The notes below the pieces were generated by a model. The model had not been told where the DNA came from. It made no database searches and was given only the letters and a program-made list of their open reading frames with translations. Shown piece after piece: positions 50,161 through 64,000 of a DNA stretch of 64,000 bases. How positions within the stretch are numbered: position 1 is the first letter of the stretch; the number at the start of each line of letters is the position of its first letter. A program made the position numbers and the translations under genes. Location: NCBI GenBank assembly GCA_017562135.1, contig QEYB01000026.1, positions 248,001 to 312,000 on the forward strand, written 5' to 3'. The stretch is from Dipylidium caninum (Eukaryota; Platyhelminthes; Cestoda; Cyclophyllidea; Dipylidiidae).

Positions 50161-50243
50161 CTCTCCTCTCCTTTTCTCTCCCCTCCTCTCCTCTCCTCTT
50201 CACCCAGCTCAGCCCAGCTCCTCCCCTCTCCCGCTTTCTTCCT
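50161..50243. repeat. CT-rich low-complexity tract
   Basis: About 80 nt of CTCTC/CCTCTC units with a few purine interruptions (CACCCAGCTC, AGCCCAGCTC). Confidence 0.85.
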
Positions 50244-53200
50244 ACACGCATGCGTTAGTGTGAGCGGAGTACACCACATCCCACCTCAAGAGGCGTCAAT
50301 CATCGAGGCTGGCTGGAGCTGCGCAGTTAGGGAGAACTTTAAAAGACGCCCCTTTAGACCACCGAGGGGGGAAGGGGGGGGGCAGTGCCCCACGCAATAA
50401 GAAATTAAACATTTGCTTGGTACGCAGTAATGCCTGTTTGTGACGTGAGACAACAATGACGGTCACAGCGGGGCAACAAGGGCTAATAGATGAATCTCCG
50501 AATAAACTCGATGGTACACTTGTTCGCTTGTTAAAAAGGTTTTTCTAATGCTCATTACGCTAGTAAATCTCGTAATTCAGACGTGCCGCAGGAGTTGTAT
50601 GTGACTCCAATATCCGACGAAATAAAACGATTTAGTCAAAAAGGCAACCATTTAATGCTTTGACGCTTGCTCGTTTTAGGCAAATTAATTAAGAGACCAT
50701 TTTAATACTGAAGAAAGAGATTGTGAAAGTTGCCTGGGGATCGTCGCCTGTGGACCAGACGCCGGGTGACGATGTCTGCTTGATATTGAGATGACAGAGC
50801 TGTTCGCCTTAAAAAATTCCTAACCTGCTAAAAATAAGCAGAGTCGACTCTGAATAACGGCTTAGTCGCACCCGAGGACCAAATTTAAAAAATTATGAGA
50901 TAGCAGTAATTAGTAGGGAATGTTCAGCTACACCCCAGAGAATGTCGTGAAAATGGAACCAAACTCCCTTCGGGGTCGGACGTTCGAAATATGCCTCATC
51001 AGTCTAAGACCGAGATTAGTCTTTTCCCTGGTATCATGCAATTCCATATCTCAGGGCGACTTACATTTTGTAACATCGACACTCAATGTGAAGCTCATCT
51101 CGGTAGAAGCATCAATTGTGTACACCCCTGTCTAGCTATTAATCGAGGGCTTATTATTTGCAGGAGATTAAAATCTAACTCTGAGAAACTGTAAATCTTC
51201 AAAGGTATATGCACCTTTAAACATGCCGCGCCCATATCATTCGTTCCCCCATCGCTACGGCTCAAAAACTCCTCATAAAAATATAGCGACGCCTGCTTCT
51301 AACAGCGACAGAAGATGTGTTTCGCTTGTGCCAAACACGAGAAACGCCGATGTCCTTTTCGTATGAAAATAAGTATGGGAAGTTCAATAAATTTCCAACT
51401 GTTGCACCGAACAATTTATAAAGGCTCTGTGTGGAGGGCTCTACTCTGCTACCACTTGAGTCGACACTTAAGTGCTTAATAGAGCTCTTTCTTCTTGAAA
51501 TCATCCCGCACCCTCTTCGAACGAACCCTGTTGGCCGACGAAAAACTTCTGAAGTGTTTTCGTACGAATTCATGGGTACAAATATGCAGGAGGTGCAGGT
51601 AGCATAAACTCAGCACAAGTGGACACGGCATGGGGACATCAGAGAGGCATTTGCTTTAACTGCGGGCCTTACCGTCTTACTCCCTCAGCTATGGTTTGGA
51701 ACCTACGTCATACAATCGTCGAGGCTGCGATCTAACACCATCAAGCTTTTTAGCTTCAGTAAACGATATCTACTGTAGCTTCAAAAGCAAATTAATCTTG
51801 TGATTGCCATTGTTTGGAGGACACCATTGTGGTCAGGCACGACCTTTGAAGTTTGGAAAACTCACTGGTTTGCTTGAACCGCGTCTAGATGTTTCGTGGT
51901 AGGATAGACGATTACACCTCGAAACCCGCACCACTTTCATCGCCTTATCCATTTCTCTGTTAGGTAAGATTGCTCATTTCATAAGGGTTAAACGCCAACT
52001 TTTCATATCTTCCAACTAATTGTCGGAAGAATGTGATGAGACGACTTTCTAGGTTTGTCTATCAATGGGAGCCAACAGATGGAAGGCTAATGCTATGCCC
52101 GGCCGCTTGTGTCCTGGGTTCCTGATGAGTTTTCATTCGTCAGTAGTGAGGACATTGACGCAATCCATGAATCTCTTACACCATTTCTACCGCAGGCTGG
52201 GGTCGGTGAAAGAATCTCCTAAATGTCGCACAGTGAGGAGGAGTATGGGACGACAAAATAAATTCCACTGACCACTTAACTTGTCGGGGAAAGATTTAGA
52301 TTAGGTCTTGAGAAGAGCCCTTTTTTCTTACATTATTTTAAGAAAGAGTTGAGCAAAGATTAGGTGGCTGATTGGTTAGTTGGACGCGCAAACGCGTCGG
52401 CGATGTTATTATTATACACGAACCAACAACCTCCTCCTAAGACATCCGCGTGCGCAAGTGCGTGCGCGCGCACGTGTGTACTAACATGTCTTAAGACGTT
52501 TGGGCACGCACGCGTATTTCGGCGCGAGAAGCACACACTAATTGGTCCCCTCCGCTCGCATCGCCGACCTCATTAATCAATGATTGGTTGGTGCTTCGTC
52601 TGCCCCTCTGTGCATTGGCTACTCTGAGGCTATCATCGACGGCCCTCCGATGCACCCTCACGGTAGCCCAACCCCCCCCCCACTCCGACAGCCGCGGTGT
52701 TTCACACTTGTTTTCTTACTGTCAAATGAATGAATTAAATTTCCCACTTTTAAGCATGCGGACCGCTTGCGACAGAGCTGTCCAGCAGGTGCTTTGATCG
52801 TTAGTGTGGAATTGTTGGCAGTGGTGAGGACACCGTTAATGCGCCACTAGGCAACGGTGTGACAGTGGAGGTTCTTCAAACGAATTAGATTTATAACTGT
52901 CGACGCCACTCATTTCCGGTATTTGATACGATTTTGAACGATGGGCCTTGAACATTAACATCTTTTGACATTTTGCGAGTAGCCAAGGACTATTCGTTTT
53001 CCGGGCCCTTGAAACGTACTTCGAGGGAATTTGTTAATGTCTGGCAGACAAATGGTACCAGCCATAGTCTGCGGGTGATTAGTCGGAGAGGAAACGAGAC
53101 GCGAGCGCAAGAAGGGTAAAACCGGAGAAGAAGAAGGATGAAAGGCCTTTAGTTTGGATGCTGTAGTACACGCCGCCACTCTCCTTACTCAATAACCGAA

Positions 53201-55537
53201 ACTGTCTTGCGTAGCTGGCAGAAGTGGATTTCCCCAAGATGACATGGAGGGAATTTCTGCCGAAATTCTACTTGTTAGTTCTTCAGTTTCCCCACGACTA
53301 TCCATTAGTTTATTAATTCTTTACCCGATTTTAAATTGCCCCAAAGAGCCCTTGAAAGCAAAATATCTTGCGTTGTAAGCGCTTCTATCATCCACTTAAC
53401 TCATGTTAACATGAGTTCAGTCCAGAGATTGTTCGATTCGAGTTAAAATGGGGAAATTTTATGTTTTTCAAGTTCGCTAAAGGCTCTGGACATTAATTGT
53501 GCATCATGCCACTTCGTCCACTGGCTACATACCGTGGGTTTAGTGGACACAGACGTTCTTTATCACCCTCGTTGAGGTGCGAAAAAGTATATTTTTGTCG
53601 CCTTTTCGGATGTTATTTACTCGGACATTCGCCTCCTCCAAACTACTGCATTCTGTGAGGATGACATACACCGCGCAAGTTATACACCCTGACCCCGTAC
53701 GAACGCAATTGCCTGTCTCGGCCACTTTTCTGTGTTTGCACCGAGTTACCTTCCGTGCTCTCAAAAGCCAAAGCTTTTCTACTGAAAAAGTGTCTCCTGT
53801 CAGCGCGACGCTCATGAACATTAGATTTTGAACGCCTATGGGGAGTGGGTTGTTCTTACTCTCCGTAGAGTGGTGGAAGTCTGCCCTTCTTCCATGTCCC
53901 TAGTTAGAGCAAGAGCACAACATTTATGCAACCTGTGTACCGCCAGGAATAGGCTTAAACTCCACTATTTCCGAGAAAAAAATGAAAGACAACCGCCAAA
54001 TAGCTTTGTTCTCGATAAGTTTTTGCAGAATGGGAAAAAAGTGTCATTAATTTCACCTACTTTACAAGAGGTAACTACGGCCGTGGGGTGAGACGCCTTA
54101 CTACTTATTGACGCCGTCTTCTGAGGCAAAAATCTTGCACTTCTTTGCCCAACAGTATTGAGGATCACAGCCCGAGTCATGGCCATAACAGCCATTCCCT
54201 GAAGTGGACTGTCTCAACGCCGATTTTTGCCACTTCGGTGGCGTATCTTCAGGCTAAGACGTGGCCAGGAAGGAGATTGGGAGGGGACACATTCGCTGAC
54301 GCATGACCTTAACTGGGCATGCCGTGTGTGCGCCTTGCACATCGCCATGTATGGCCAATGCACTCGGTTCCTTGCCCGGCTCTTCACCTAAGACTACGGA
54401 GGTAGGGCGCTAGGAAATACACACGAGCGAATTAACGGTGCAAAAAACCACAAAACATTTCCTCCTCCTCTCTCGACAATAACTGTATTTGGGATGAGTT
54501 CTCTTAGGACACATTGCAAAGCCTTATGCCACTTCCATAGGACAGAACATAATCACGTACGCATGCGACTGCCACAGTCTTTCCCGCCTAATTCTACTGA
54601 TTTACCTCAACATGAATTTTGTTTAAGGTTTTAGTACCTTCGGGAAAAAGATAACACACGATTGAGTCGACCCATTAACGCCTGCTACCTGCGACACTTA
54701 AGGCCTTCTTTCTTAACTCGGAGGCAAGTTGGCATAGAAAAAAATCTTTCCAGCTAATGAGTCGTCAAGTGAAATTTTCAGAGTCCCACCAATGTATTGT
54801 TGACCAGGCTAAAGACTAGTCTGATTTTCGTGATAAAAATACCATTGGAGTCAACTCTTCATTTGTAAAGTTTCAATATAATAAAAGTGCACATTCTTAA
54901 AAAAATAGTGAATTTTTCCAATTCGTTCGGGAGTCAGTCTATGATATACCCACCTTGAAAGCACGAAATCCCATAAGTGTCATCCACTGTTAGACTGATC
55001 GTGTTCTTTCTTGGGCTGAAAAATGGTTGACAAACACGCTCTAAGTACGTAGCTACTGGAGCTATAGTGATGTATCGACATGCAGTGCCAAGGCAATGGA
55101 AATCTTGCCTATTGAGCCCCCCGGGAGTGTTCTTAGAAAAGCCATTTACAGAATGGCAACAAGGAAAGCTGTATAATTGTGTATGTTAAGTCTTGTCACA
55201 GCTCAGATGACCGAGAATACGGGTCTTAACCACTAACAACTGACCACGAACATATGTGATTTCATGGCGACATGCGTGGAACATGGATTTTGAGGTCAAC
55301 ATTGCTTTCTATTAATTTGAATCTTTTAACAACAAAACGACTTGCACTGCGTGTTTTAACCTACATGTAATATCGGGAGCCTTAGCATTTACTTGGTGTT
55401 GTTTACCGAAAGCGGAAACATCTATTGCGGGGAATATGAAATAGATTAATTGGGATAGTTGGGAAGGCAAACGCTTTTCAGCTCTGTTAACCGCCACGTA
55501 CGGGGGCACACTCATCCATGCCTTCCCCAGCACACTT

Positions 55538-55547
55538 CCATATTTGG
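55538..55547 (+). promoter_or_regulatory. CArG box (serum response element core) upstream of actin
   Basis: CCATATTTGG fits the CC(A/T)6GG consensus exactly. It lies about 97 nt upstream of the actin TATA box, the position typical of SRF-binding sites in animal actin promoters. Function is inferred from that precedent. Confidence 0.7.
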
Positions 55548-55611
55548 CCATGGCATCGAATAGCCTGTCTACGTCTCTGACCAACCACAATCTTGCAAAC
55601 ACTGTGCACTG

Positions 55612-55621
55612 CCAAATATAG
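55612..55621 (+). promoter_or_regulatory. CArG-like element, one mismatch
   Basis: CCAAATATAG differs from CC(A/T)6GG at one position and lies 14 nt before the TATA box. Confidence 0.45.
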
Positions 55622-57274
<1,653 letters not shown>

Positions 57275-57341
57275 GCATCTCTGCGGAACTAAGCTATCTT
57301 CTTCTTTTTCTCCTCCATGCTCAGTTATTTTTTCCAGTGCA

Positions 57342-57347
57342 AATAAA
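57342..57347 (+). terminator. polyadenylation signal of actin
   Basis: AATAAA lies 68 nt after the actin stop codon, following a T-rich stretch. Confidence 0.8.
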
Positions 57348-59138
57348 AGCCACCTTCGCTTTCTGCTCTTTAACCAGTGTAACTCAAGACAGGGAGTCTG
57401 ACATTAATAGGAGGAATGGGGATTTAATCCCACCAATGGAATAATTAGCTACGAAATTTCGGGGAGTCCGGGGGGGATAACATTTCACCCACAAAATTGG
57501 GCATGTTGTAAAAGCCAATTTTACACCGATTAGTTGCTCAGTACTCCATAGCAGTCAGATTAAAACATTTCTTACTAGTTGCGGTGTTAAAACACCACTT
57601 AATTATGTATTATTCCATTTCTCGTGTACACAGTGGTGTTACCATGTCGTCACGCAATATTTTGGTTGTATCCTGCCAAGGCAGCTCTTCATCGTGTGGA
57701 CCCATTTTCGGGGGCGCGTTAAAGAAGGACAACTGAGGCCTGTTGGGATTCGCTGATATAATGATCCTTGTCCTTGACCTTGTGAACAGGGGATCTCTTG
57801 TTCTTGACCATCACGCATTTAGTGTTGGTGATGGGTGAAAGCACATGACATTAGGACTGATTGGTTTGTTACTCCGCACGTGCTGATAACCGAGGTCGGC
57901 GCACGAAAACAAGGTGAGAATTTGGTGCAAAGAGGCGGATGAGGAAAAAGCCGAGCTTTCGGTAGTGGAGGTTGAGCGAGAAATAGAGATGCATTTGCAG
58001 CGGTCTGAGAAGCCGAGCGATATGAGCATGGAAGAAGTCGCCTCGACTTAACACCATTAACAGTTCCATTCGTACTTCTAACATGTACAAGTGAGCTTGG
58101 ACTGCACGTTTATAATAAAAGCCGAAAAAACAAAGTAAGAGTTAGGGGAGGGATAAACTTGGTGAAGTGTCTGTTATAAAAATAATTGTGACGGATGAGG
58201 AAGGTGCCAATCGACAGAAAACTCAGGTTCAATAAACTCGCAGTGTCCGACGCTTTGCGTGGTAATCACCTACGACTCACCCGACTGTTGTAAGATTCCA
58301 GCGTGCTGTTGAAATTTACTCGAACTTACTATGGGCTATGAAATATTCTATTTGAATGGTGAATGACCAAGCAAAGCTAGAGAAATTATTTTTTCTTGAA
58401 AAGAATCAACTATTTTATAATGTTGTGGCAAGAGTAGGGTGTTGTAGATACGATTTAGATCAAGTAATCCCAAACACTTGCTTTCAGACTTACCCTGCAG
58501 ATAGGTACAATTGCGACATTTCACGTTCACCTGCTCCATCGGTAACAAATCTGCTTTACGGTTTGTCCAGAAGGCCAGACTTTTGTTCGGTAGCCTTTGA
58601 AAGGTGTGCTCAATTAATGAGTACACTAGGCGTTACAGAAGTTGAGATCCAAGGACGTGGTGATATGAGTGGACTACTTAGAAATTGAGCCTCCCCTCAT
58701 TCTTTCTTATACTATAATTAGTTGGTTTTTCTTGTCCGTGCTCTTATCTGTGCGACAGAGATAGAAATGGAGCGAATCAAGATCTCGCCCCAATAAAAGA
58801 CGGCTTGTACATATCTATGGATAGTTCAGATAGACACCCAGTCATTGAGTTTAAATTTATCTTCCATATTAATCTATATGGTTGAGGCGTCTCTGATTGG
58901 TTAAGTGGAGGAAGTGGAGGTGGGGATGGAGGAGGGGGACGGGACGTGGCCCCGAGCTCACCGAACTCAGGTCCGCTTGCCTAACAGCCAAACAGGTGAA
59001 GCCCCCACCTGTCCGTCTCACTAAACCCCACCACGCGACCGCCACCGCCACCGCCACCGCCCCACCGCGGAGCGGCGCGAGCACTGCTCATGCCGCGCGT
59101 GCTGGCGCGCGAGTGCGCACGCGCCCGCCGCCAGGGCG
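57348..59138. other. intergenic region downstream of actin
   Basis: No gene is supported. Overlapping open frames on both strands at 58348-58688 have no recognisable domain or splice context. From about 58900 the sequence becomes GC-rich and leads into a promoter-like region. Confidence 0.4.
59039..59064. repeat. (CCGCCA)n tract
   Basis: Four near-perfect CCGCCA hexamers in a GC-rich stretch about 80 nt upstream of a TATA-like box. Confidence 0.85.
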
Positions 59139-59360
59139 ATATAAACGCCTACGCGAGTGTGAAGCCGCTCGTACCAACACACGTCGGCGTACAGACAGCG
59201 GCGTCTTCCCCACCGCACTGTACCACAGCGCACCACACCGCACCACGGAGGTCGAGCAAGTGATACGCGCTTTAAGCGGCAGGCGTCTTCAACCGCATCG
59301 CAGAGAGCTCACGGAATCGTTTTATCTCCACCCGTCGTCTTCTTATCGCCAAACCTTACC
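59139..59360 (+). promoter_or_regulatory. TATA-type promoter with candidate 5' non-coding exon
   Basis: GATATAAACG (59139-59148) sits just downstream of a GC-rich block with hexamer repeats. About 210 nt later is a clean donor, TTACC followed by GTGAGT (exon end 59360). The next recognisable 3' splice site and ATG on this strand is the coding exon at 63858, so this may be the first exon of that gene, with a 4.5-kb intron. Confidence 0.45.
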
Positions 59361-60667
59361 GTGAGTTGAGCTGCTCGTTTACTTACCAATTGTACATACA
59401 ATCGTCATAATCTTCATTTTGTGCTGAATTCTCACACTTTTTTGCTATTCGACAAGTCTCCCCCCTCTCATTACTTTAATTCCATTTAAATAAGTCTTTT
59501 TACAACAAAGCATTTTATGAGGGGTTAAAACAACTGTTATTCTGTCCTATTCACTGCTGCTGAAAAATGGTTAGACGGAACTGTTGAGAAATAAACTTAC
59601 TTAGAACCTCGGTAACACCGCTAAGGAGATTGCTTCGATTGGGGCGGAGAGGGGGTTGTTCTCAATGCAAAACATAAGAACTCCGGACTCGAGTGATATG
59701 AACAAGTCGCTCTGCAAAGAAATTTTGTATTGTTCCAAGAAGGCTGACATTTTTTTAGATATAAAACCGTATATTTATGTCAATTTGGAAGCACCACAAC
59801 AGGTATGGCAGAAGAAGGGTGGTAATTATACTCAGGACCACTGGATCATAAAGTACAAAATTGTGGGCACGAACGATATTTCATAAGCAAGAGTAAGAAG
59901 AAAATCTCCAAACTTGTCAGCTTCGATAAAAGCGATCATCAGTGTCAAGGAGCACTCATTGGATCACTCCTAGCCCCCCCGGCAGATATCTTCACAAGTT
60001 TACTGTTTGTTGCTATCATGCACTTAACCAAGTTGGTTCTTTACCCTAGTTTTCCATATTTTACATGTCTCTTCCTGCCGCGCACCTTGAGATTGTGCCG
60101 TGCATCTGAAAAAAACCGTCAGCGATTTTGAAGGTGCCGAGGTAGGACGGAGAGTGCCTGATTATTCCACCTCGGCTTTTGAGAATGGTATGTAGTAAAT
60201 GCTGCACGCACCACTCTTCTTGTGGTAGCATTTACACCACATGATGCCTATCCTTGACATGAAATCAGGTGAACTGGTGGTATTAACTGAGATCACGGAA
60301 CGTAGATGTGTAAATAATCCTCCAAGTAGACTGTTTTTTCCTAAACACCCAGTCCCTCCCCTCGGCCTCCTCCACCTCCTCCTCCTTCCGCCCCTCCTGC
60401 TTTGGTGGGTGGGTGGACAATGACACAGAGGAGCGGAAGTTGCCTGTCATCCTGGGCCTAGAGGGGGAGGCAAACCTGCATTTTCAGCCACTTCTAACTT
60501 CCGCGAGCGACACCACTTTCACTGTCTCTCCTCGCGCCCTCTACCTCTCCTCAGGACGGCGATAAAAGGCAAAATTTAGTGCCAACACCCACCCACCTAT
60601 CTCAGTACACTTGCGACCTGGGCCTTGCAGGTCCCTGTCATCACCGGATATATAAGAGAGTTAGTAA

Positions 60668-60672
<5 letters not shown>

Positions 60673-60703
<31 letters not shown>
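60673..60703. repeat. (GA)n microsatellite
   Basis: About 15 GA dinucleotides without interruption. Confidence 0.95.
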
Positions 60704-60704
<1 letters not shown>

Positions 60705-62792
60705 AACAACAGCAGCATTCGTGGAAGGGGCAGGGGGCCAGAGAAACGTACCCTTTTATCCTCCTTAGCATGGCGAGGTGGGGCGGTTGTTAGCTGTGAG
60801 AGGATTCCGGTCACGCCAAGTGTGTACCGCCGACAACCATTTCCGTGCATGTAAAATACGCAGTCACTAAGAGGATAATCACAGGGATATAGCGGTCCAC
60901 CATCTCAATACCATGGCCCCTACACCCATCGGCGCTGACGGCAAACGCAGAGCGGGGGGGCAATGAATTCCAATTTTACTGTCGTAGAAGACATTGCCCT
61001 GCTCAGGAGTTTGTCGGGGAACTCCCATGCTTGACATCTTTGCCTCACGGCTCCTTCGACTACACAGTTAGGGGCTGGGAGAAAAGACAATGCTTTCTTC
61101 ATATCGTGTCAATGTGACAAACCACGCCAGGCTCACATCACTTCCTTAACATTAATTGGTTTTTAGCGTACCTTTTCCGTGGTCTACATTAATCAGGTAA
61201 CAAGCAATCGTCAGTAACGCCATAGCTGGTGCCACTAGCCTGAAGGACCAATGGTCCTCTAGATTAGTGGTGGGATATAAGAAGTTGGTTTATGAAGCAG
61301 ACTGTCTCATGAGAGGCTGTTTAAGCCAACGGATAGCTGAATGAGTGCGAATTGCGCATTCTCACAAAGTGAACACAGTTCGGCCAGCGACAGGTCCACG
61401 ATGACCCCGACTAAGTACCTAATCGCGATCTGGGGAACAGACTGGAGGCCGAGGCATAATCATCGGGGTGTATGGATCCACACCTGCACCCCAACAACAG
61501 CAACCACGACCCAATCTTGTGACTACCTAACAATTTATACTCTCACCTTGCGTCGTAATTGGCCCCTATTATTTTTCTCGGCGTCGATTGAGCGGACACC
61601 TAACTAAGTGGTTTTCGCATAGTGCTAGCATTAATTTAAATAAGAGACGCAGACTCTGGGGATTTGGACAGCGCAAGGAATGTGAAGAAGGCACAAATAC
61701 AACGGCATCAATCACGAAGTTGTCCCAGATTGTTCGCAGGCCTGCCCACGTTTCATCGGACAAAGGGGAAAATGGGACAGAAAAGTAGGGTTATTGGGAC
61801 ATTTCGAGTAGCTGGGCTGGGTGGGTAGGGTTAGAATTCTCTGATTGATGTTCTCACGATTTAACACATTAATTCACAAAAAGAACGCGCTAGCTGAAGT
61901 CGGATATGGTAAGAGGACTTCCCCCTTAATGCCTATGTGTATATTTTTGCTGAAAATATCATCAATGAATAACAATTCTTCCCTTCAAATAGACCCTCAA
62001 AAAGCCAGTTTTAGTTGGGTTTTAAATAAACACGTAGAAACGTTGACTCGTTACCTTCGGGAGTCGGTAAGATGACAAGCAGGAGATAGTCTCGAATTCT
62101 TCCCAGGATTTTCCATCAGATTGACAGCAATTGATAGGATGTGACGTAGACTCAACTTGAATTCCACAACTTCTTCTCAACATGGCAAAAAAACCAATGT
62201 TTTATTGAAATTCTTGCTGTATGCAGAACTTGTCAAAATTCATGCATCGTTCGTCGAGGACTACCGCAATGTATGGACATTTCCAAAAGGTTCATAAAAA
62301 ACCATGATTCCATTTAACGCTTCGGAGCCTAAATTTAGTCTTAAGGTGAAATTAACCATAATTTTACTTAGTGCATTGGATCCTAACTTCCCATCGTGTC
62401 CTATGTTGCGATCGCATGGCAGCATACCTTTTCACCTTGATTGGTAAGGCGAGTCCCTCAAAACAGTTTCATATGCCTTAATTTGAGATTCACAGCTCTA
62501 TGATACAATTACGGTTTACTGTGGGTCGTGCGGTAGGAGAACGGTGTCCTGACGGTTAGGACATGTCGAACATGGTAGAAGTGCCGTGAGGCCCTAAAAA
62601 TCACAATGCTCCGCAAAGTACGCAAGTAGACGGCGAAAGGTGCTTCGGGTCAGGTGTTCTGACAACCGCCAAAGGGTTGAGACGAGCTGGTCACTCCGTA
62701 TTACAGCCCTCGTGGTTTCACCACACGCTCGAGCAGCCAGGCTGGGAGGCAAATAAATGCGTGGCAGGGGCGGAGGAGGGGGAGGTGAGGCC

Positions 62793-62818
62793 GGGCGCGG
62801 GCGCGGGCGCGGGCGCGG
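62793..62818. repeat. (GGGCGC)n hexamer tract
   Basis: Four GGGCGC units in a row, merging into further G-rich sequence to about 62835. The G runs could form a quadruplex. Confidence 0.9.
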
Positions 62819-63857
62819 GGCGGGGGCGTGGGGCAAGCGACCGAACGGCGAGGCCACAAGTACGCACGGGGGCTTCTCACCGGGGAATATGGGGCTTTTT
62901 ATTGAAAATCGATGTCCTCCTTCCTGCCCGGCCCCGTCTTGCTCCGCTCTCGTCCGCAGCCCATGGGACCGGGCAAAGGGAACATTAACTTACATCTCCG
63001 CGTGTCGTTACAAGTCACACAATCTTGTCTTCGTCTCCCCTCCGAGGCCCCGCCCCATCCCCCGAGGAATGCCCCTCACTTAACGAATCGCGGAGCTGAG
63101 CCGCCAAAACCATTCCCAACACCCTTGGCACCGACATTTTCACACCTCGCCTGAGGAGTGGCAGCAGCAGTTACTCTTTAGGGAGGGGGCGGCGGAGCTG
63201 AAGAGGCAGGAGAGGAGATGGTGGTGGTGTAATAACCAGCTGTCGCGGGGGAAATAGAAAGAAGTGCGTAGCCCCATATCGCACGCCGCTGCCTTCATCT
63301 CCACCGGCGTGAGTCTAGCCACAGGCTGGAGACAGGAGTGAGGCGGAGTGAACTGTGAATCAGCACTGTTGCCGGCCACTTAATGTGACTGCTTGAGTAA
63401 ATAAGGCACTCGTCCGAGAAATCGGCAAAGTCAGACATCGTCTGCAAAACAGCTTCAGGATGCTTCTCCATCGGTACAATAATTAGAGCGCTTCAGGGTA
63501 GTGGGTGCTCAAACTCTACTGCCTACTTCTTAGCGCATGCAAAAATTACTTCCTGCTCTTGGGAGCATGCAGACCTTGGCGCGTAATTGCCGAAGTATCA
63601 CTTGGAAAGCCGAAGACATCTGCCTCTAATAACTGAAGCTACTTCCGGTGTTGTAGGACTCTCCTTAAGACTTAGCGCCTCGCCTCCCCCACGCCCCGTG
63701 CTGTTTGTGTTTTGTGCGTCACGCAACATAAGGAGTCTCATGAGCCACTCACTGAGGCAGAAGACTCGTATGGCTTCCTGTGGGTAACAAAAATGAGGTT
63801 GTAAATATGTCAATGTTTGAATTACATTGAGGTATAACTTTTCTTTTGTCCACACAG

Positions 63858-64000
63858 AAACGAGAAAAACACTGGCCCTCATGAACTTGGCTCAGTCTTC
63901 AGCGCAGAACTTCAACTGCCCCTTGCAGAAGTGGCTTGACTCAGAGTTACAGTCCAATCCGGACTCAGGTGTAATTGGCAAGCCGAATTCGGAGGACAGT
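63858..64000 (+). CDS. first recognised coding exon of an unidentified gene (truncated by window edge)
   Basis: After a good 3' splice site (CCACACAG) the sequence is open to the window end. The frame has an ATG at 63881 and begins MNLAQSSAQNFNCPLQKWL, then continues in Ser-, Asn- and Asp-rich sequence. The frame also stays open upstream to the splice site, so the ATG may not be the true start. The composition resembles the unstructured N-terminus of a regulatory protein, but no domain is visible. The promoter and exon at 59139-59360 could be its 5' end. Confidence 0.5.

Larger units (their letters stand above)
37113..55537. other. about 18 kb without a supported gene
   Basis: Between RhoGAP and actin I find many overlapping open frames on both strands, none with a recognisable domain or a consistent splice chain. 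The strong T-richness of the RhoGAP introns stops near 37.1 kb. From there on, base composition is more balanced, with GC-rich islands (40.8-40.9, 43.9-44.3, 45.1-45.6, 48.6-49.2, 50.1-50.4, 52.4-52.7 kb) and many simple-sequence tracts. One TATA-type promoter with an orphan first exon is listed separately (49078-49280). A candidate exon with splice sites on both sides lies at 40353-40530. Confidence 0.4.
59361..63857. other. gene-poor region, possibly one large first intron
   Basis: No gene is supported. It holds a (GA)n microsatellite, a (GGGCGC)n tract, a GATAAAAGG TATA-like site near 60561 and several GC-rich islands. The 3' end (TTTTGTCCACACAG, ending 63857) is a good 3' splice site. Confidence 0.35.

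Overview
This is nuclear DNA from an animal. Several genes have introns of only 29-36 nt, one neighbouring gene has introns of several kb, the nuclear code is standard, and base composition is intermediate. Together these point to a parasitic flatworm, most likely a tapeworm-like (cestode) genome. That assignment is inference from gene architecture, not from a species-specific sequence. I see no CRISPR array, insertion sequence, tRNA, rRNA or virus.

Layout. 1-719 (+): 3' end of a gene I cannot name. 1696-4473 (+): RAD17 checkpoint clamp loader. 6590-8577 (+): CCT2, the beta subunit of the TRiC/CCT chaperonin. 9892-15857 (-): separase (ESPL1) with an intact His/Cys dyad but an apparent one-base frameshift in one exon. 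16950-17595 (+): cytochrome c oxidase subunit 4. 17748-18089 (+): a BOLA3-type mitochondrial BolA protein, about 150 nt behind COX4. 21652-37112 (+): a long RhoGAP-domain gene assembled from 11 phase-compatible exons, including a 24-nt micro-exon. 37113-55537: about 18 kb with no gene I can support, rich in GC-biased low-complexity tracts. 55706-57274 (+): a complete two-exon actin gene with a TATA box and CArG elements. 57348-63857: gene-poor, with a TATA-type promoter and orphan first exon near 59.1-59.4 kb. 63858-64000 (+): the start of a coding exon that runs off the window.

The left third is dense, compact housekeeping sequence (DNA damage checkpoint, protein folding, chromatid separation, respiration, Fe-S maturation). 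The right two thirds are sparse. Exons of the multi-exon genes were joined by hand using splice-site consensus, reading phase and family similarity recalled from memory; no alignment was run.

The most interesting pattern is that CCT2, COX4 and BOLA3 all lack an ATG at the start of their first recognisable coding exon. Each of those exons begins with TTT in phase 0 directly after a 3' splice site. That is what one would see if a trans-spliced leader ending in AUG supplied the start codon, and the COX4-BOLA3 spacing fits a polycistronic pair. I found no clearly new multi-gene system.
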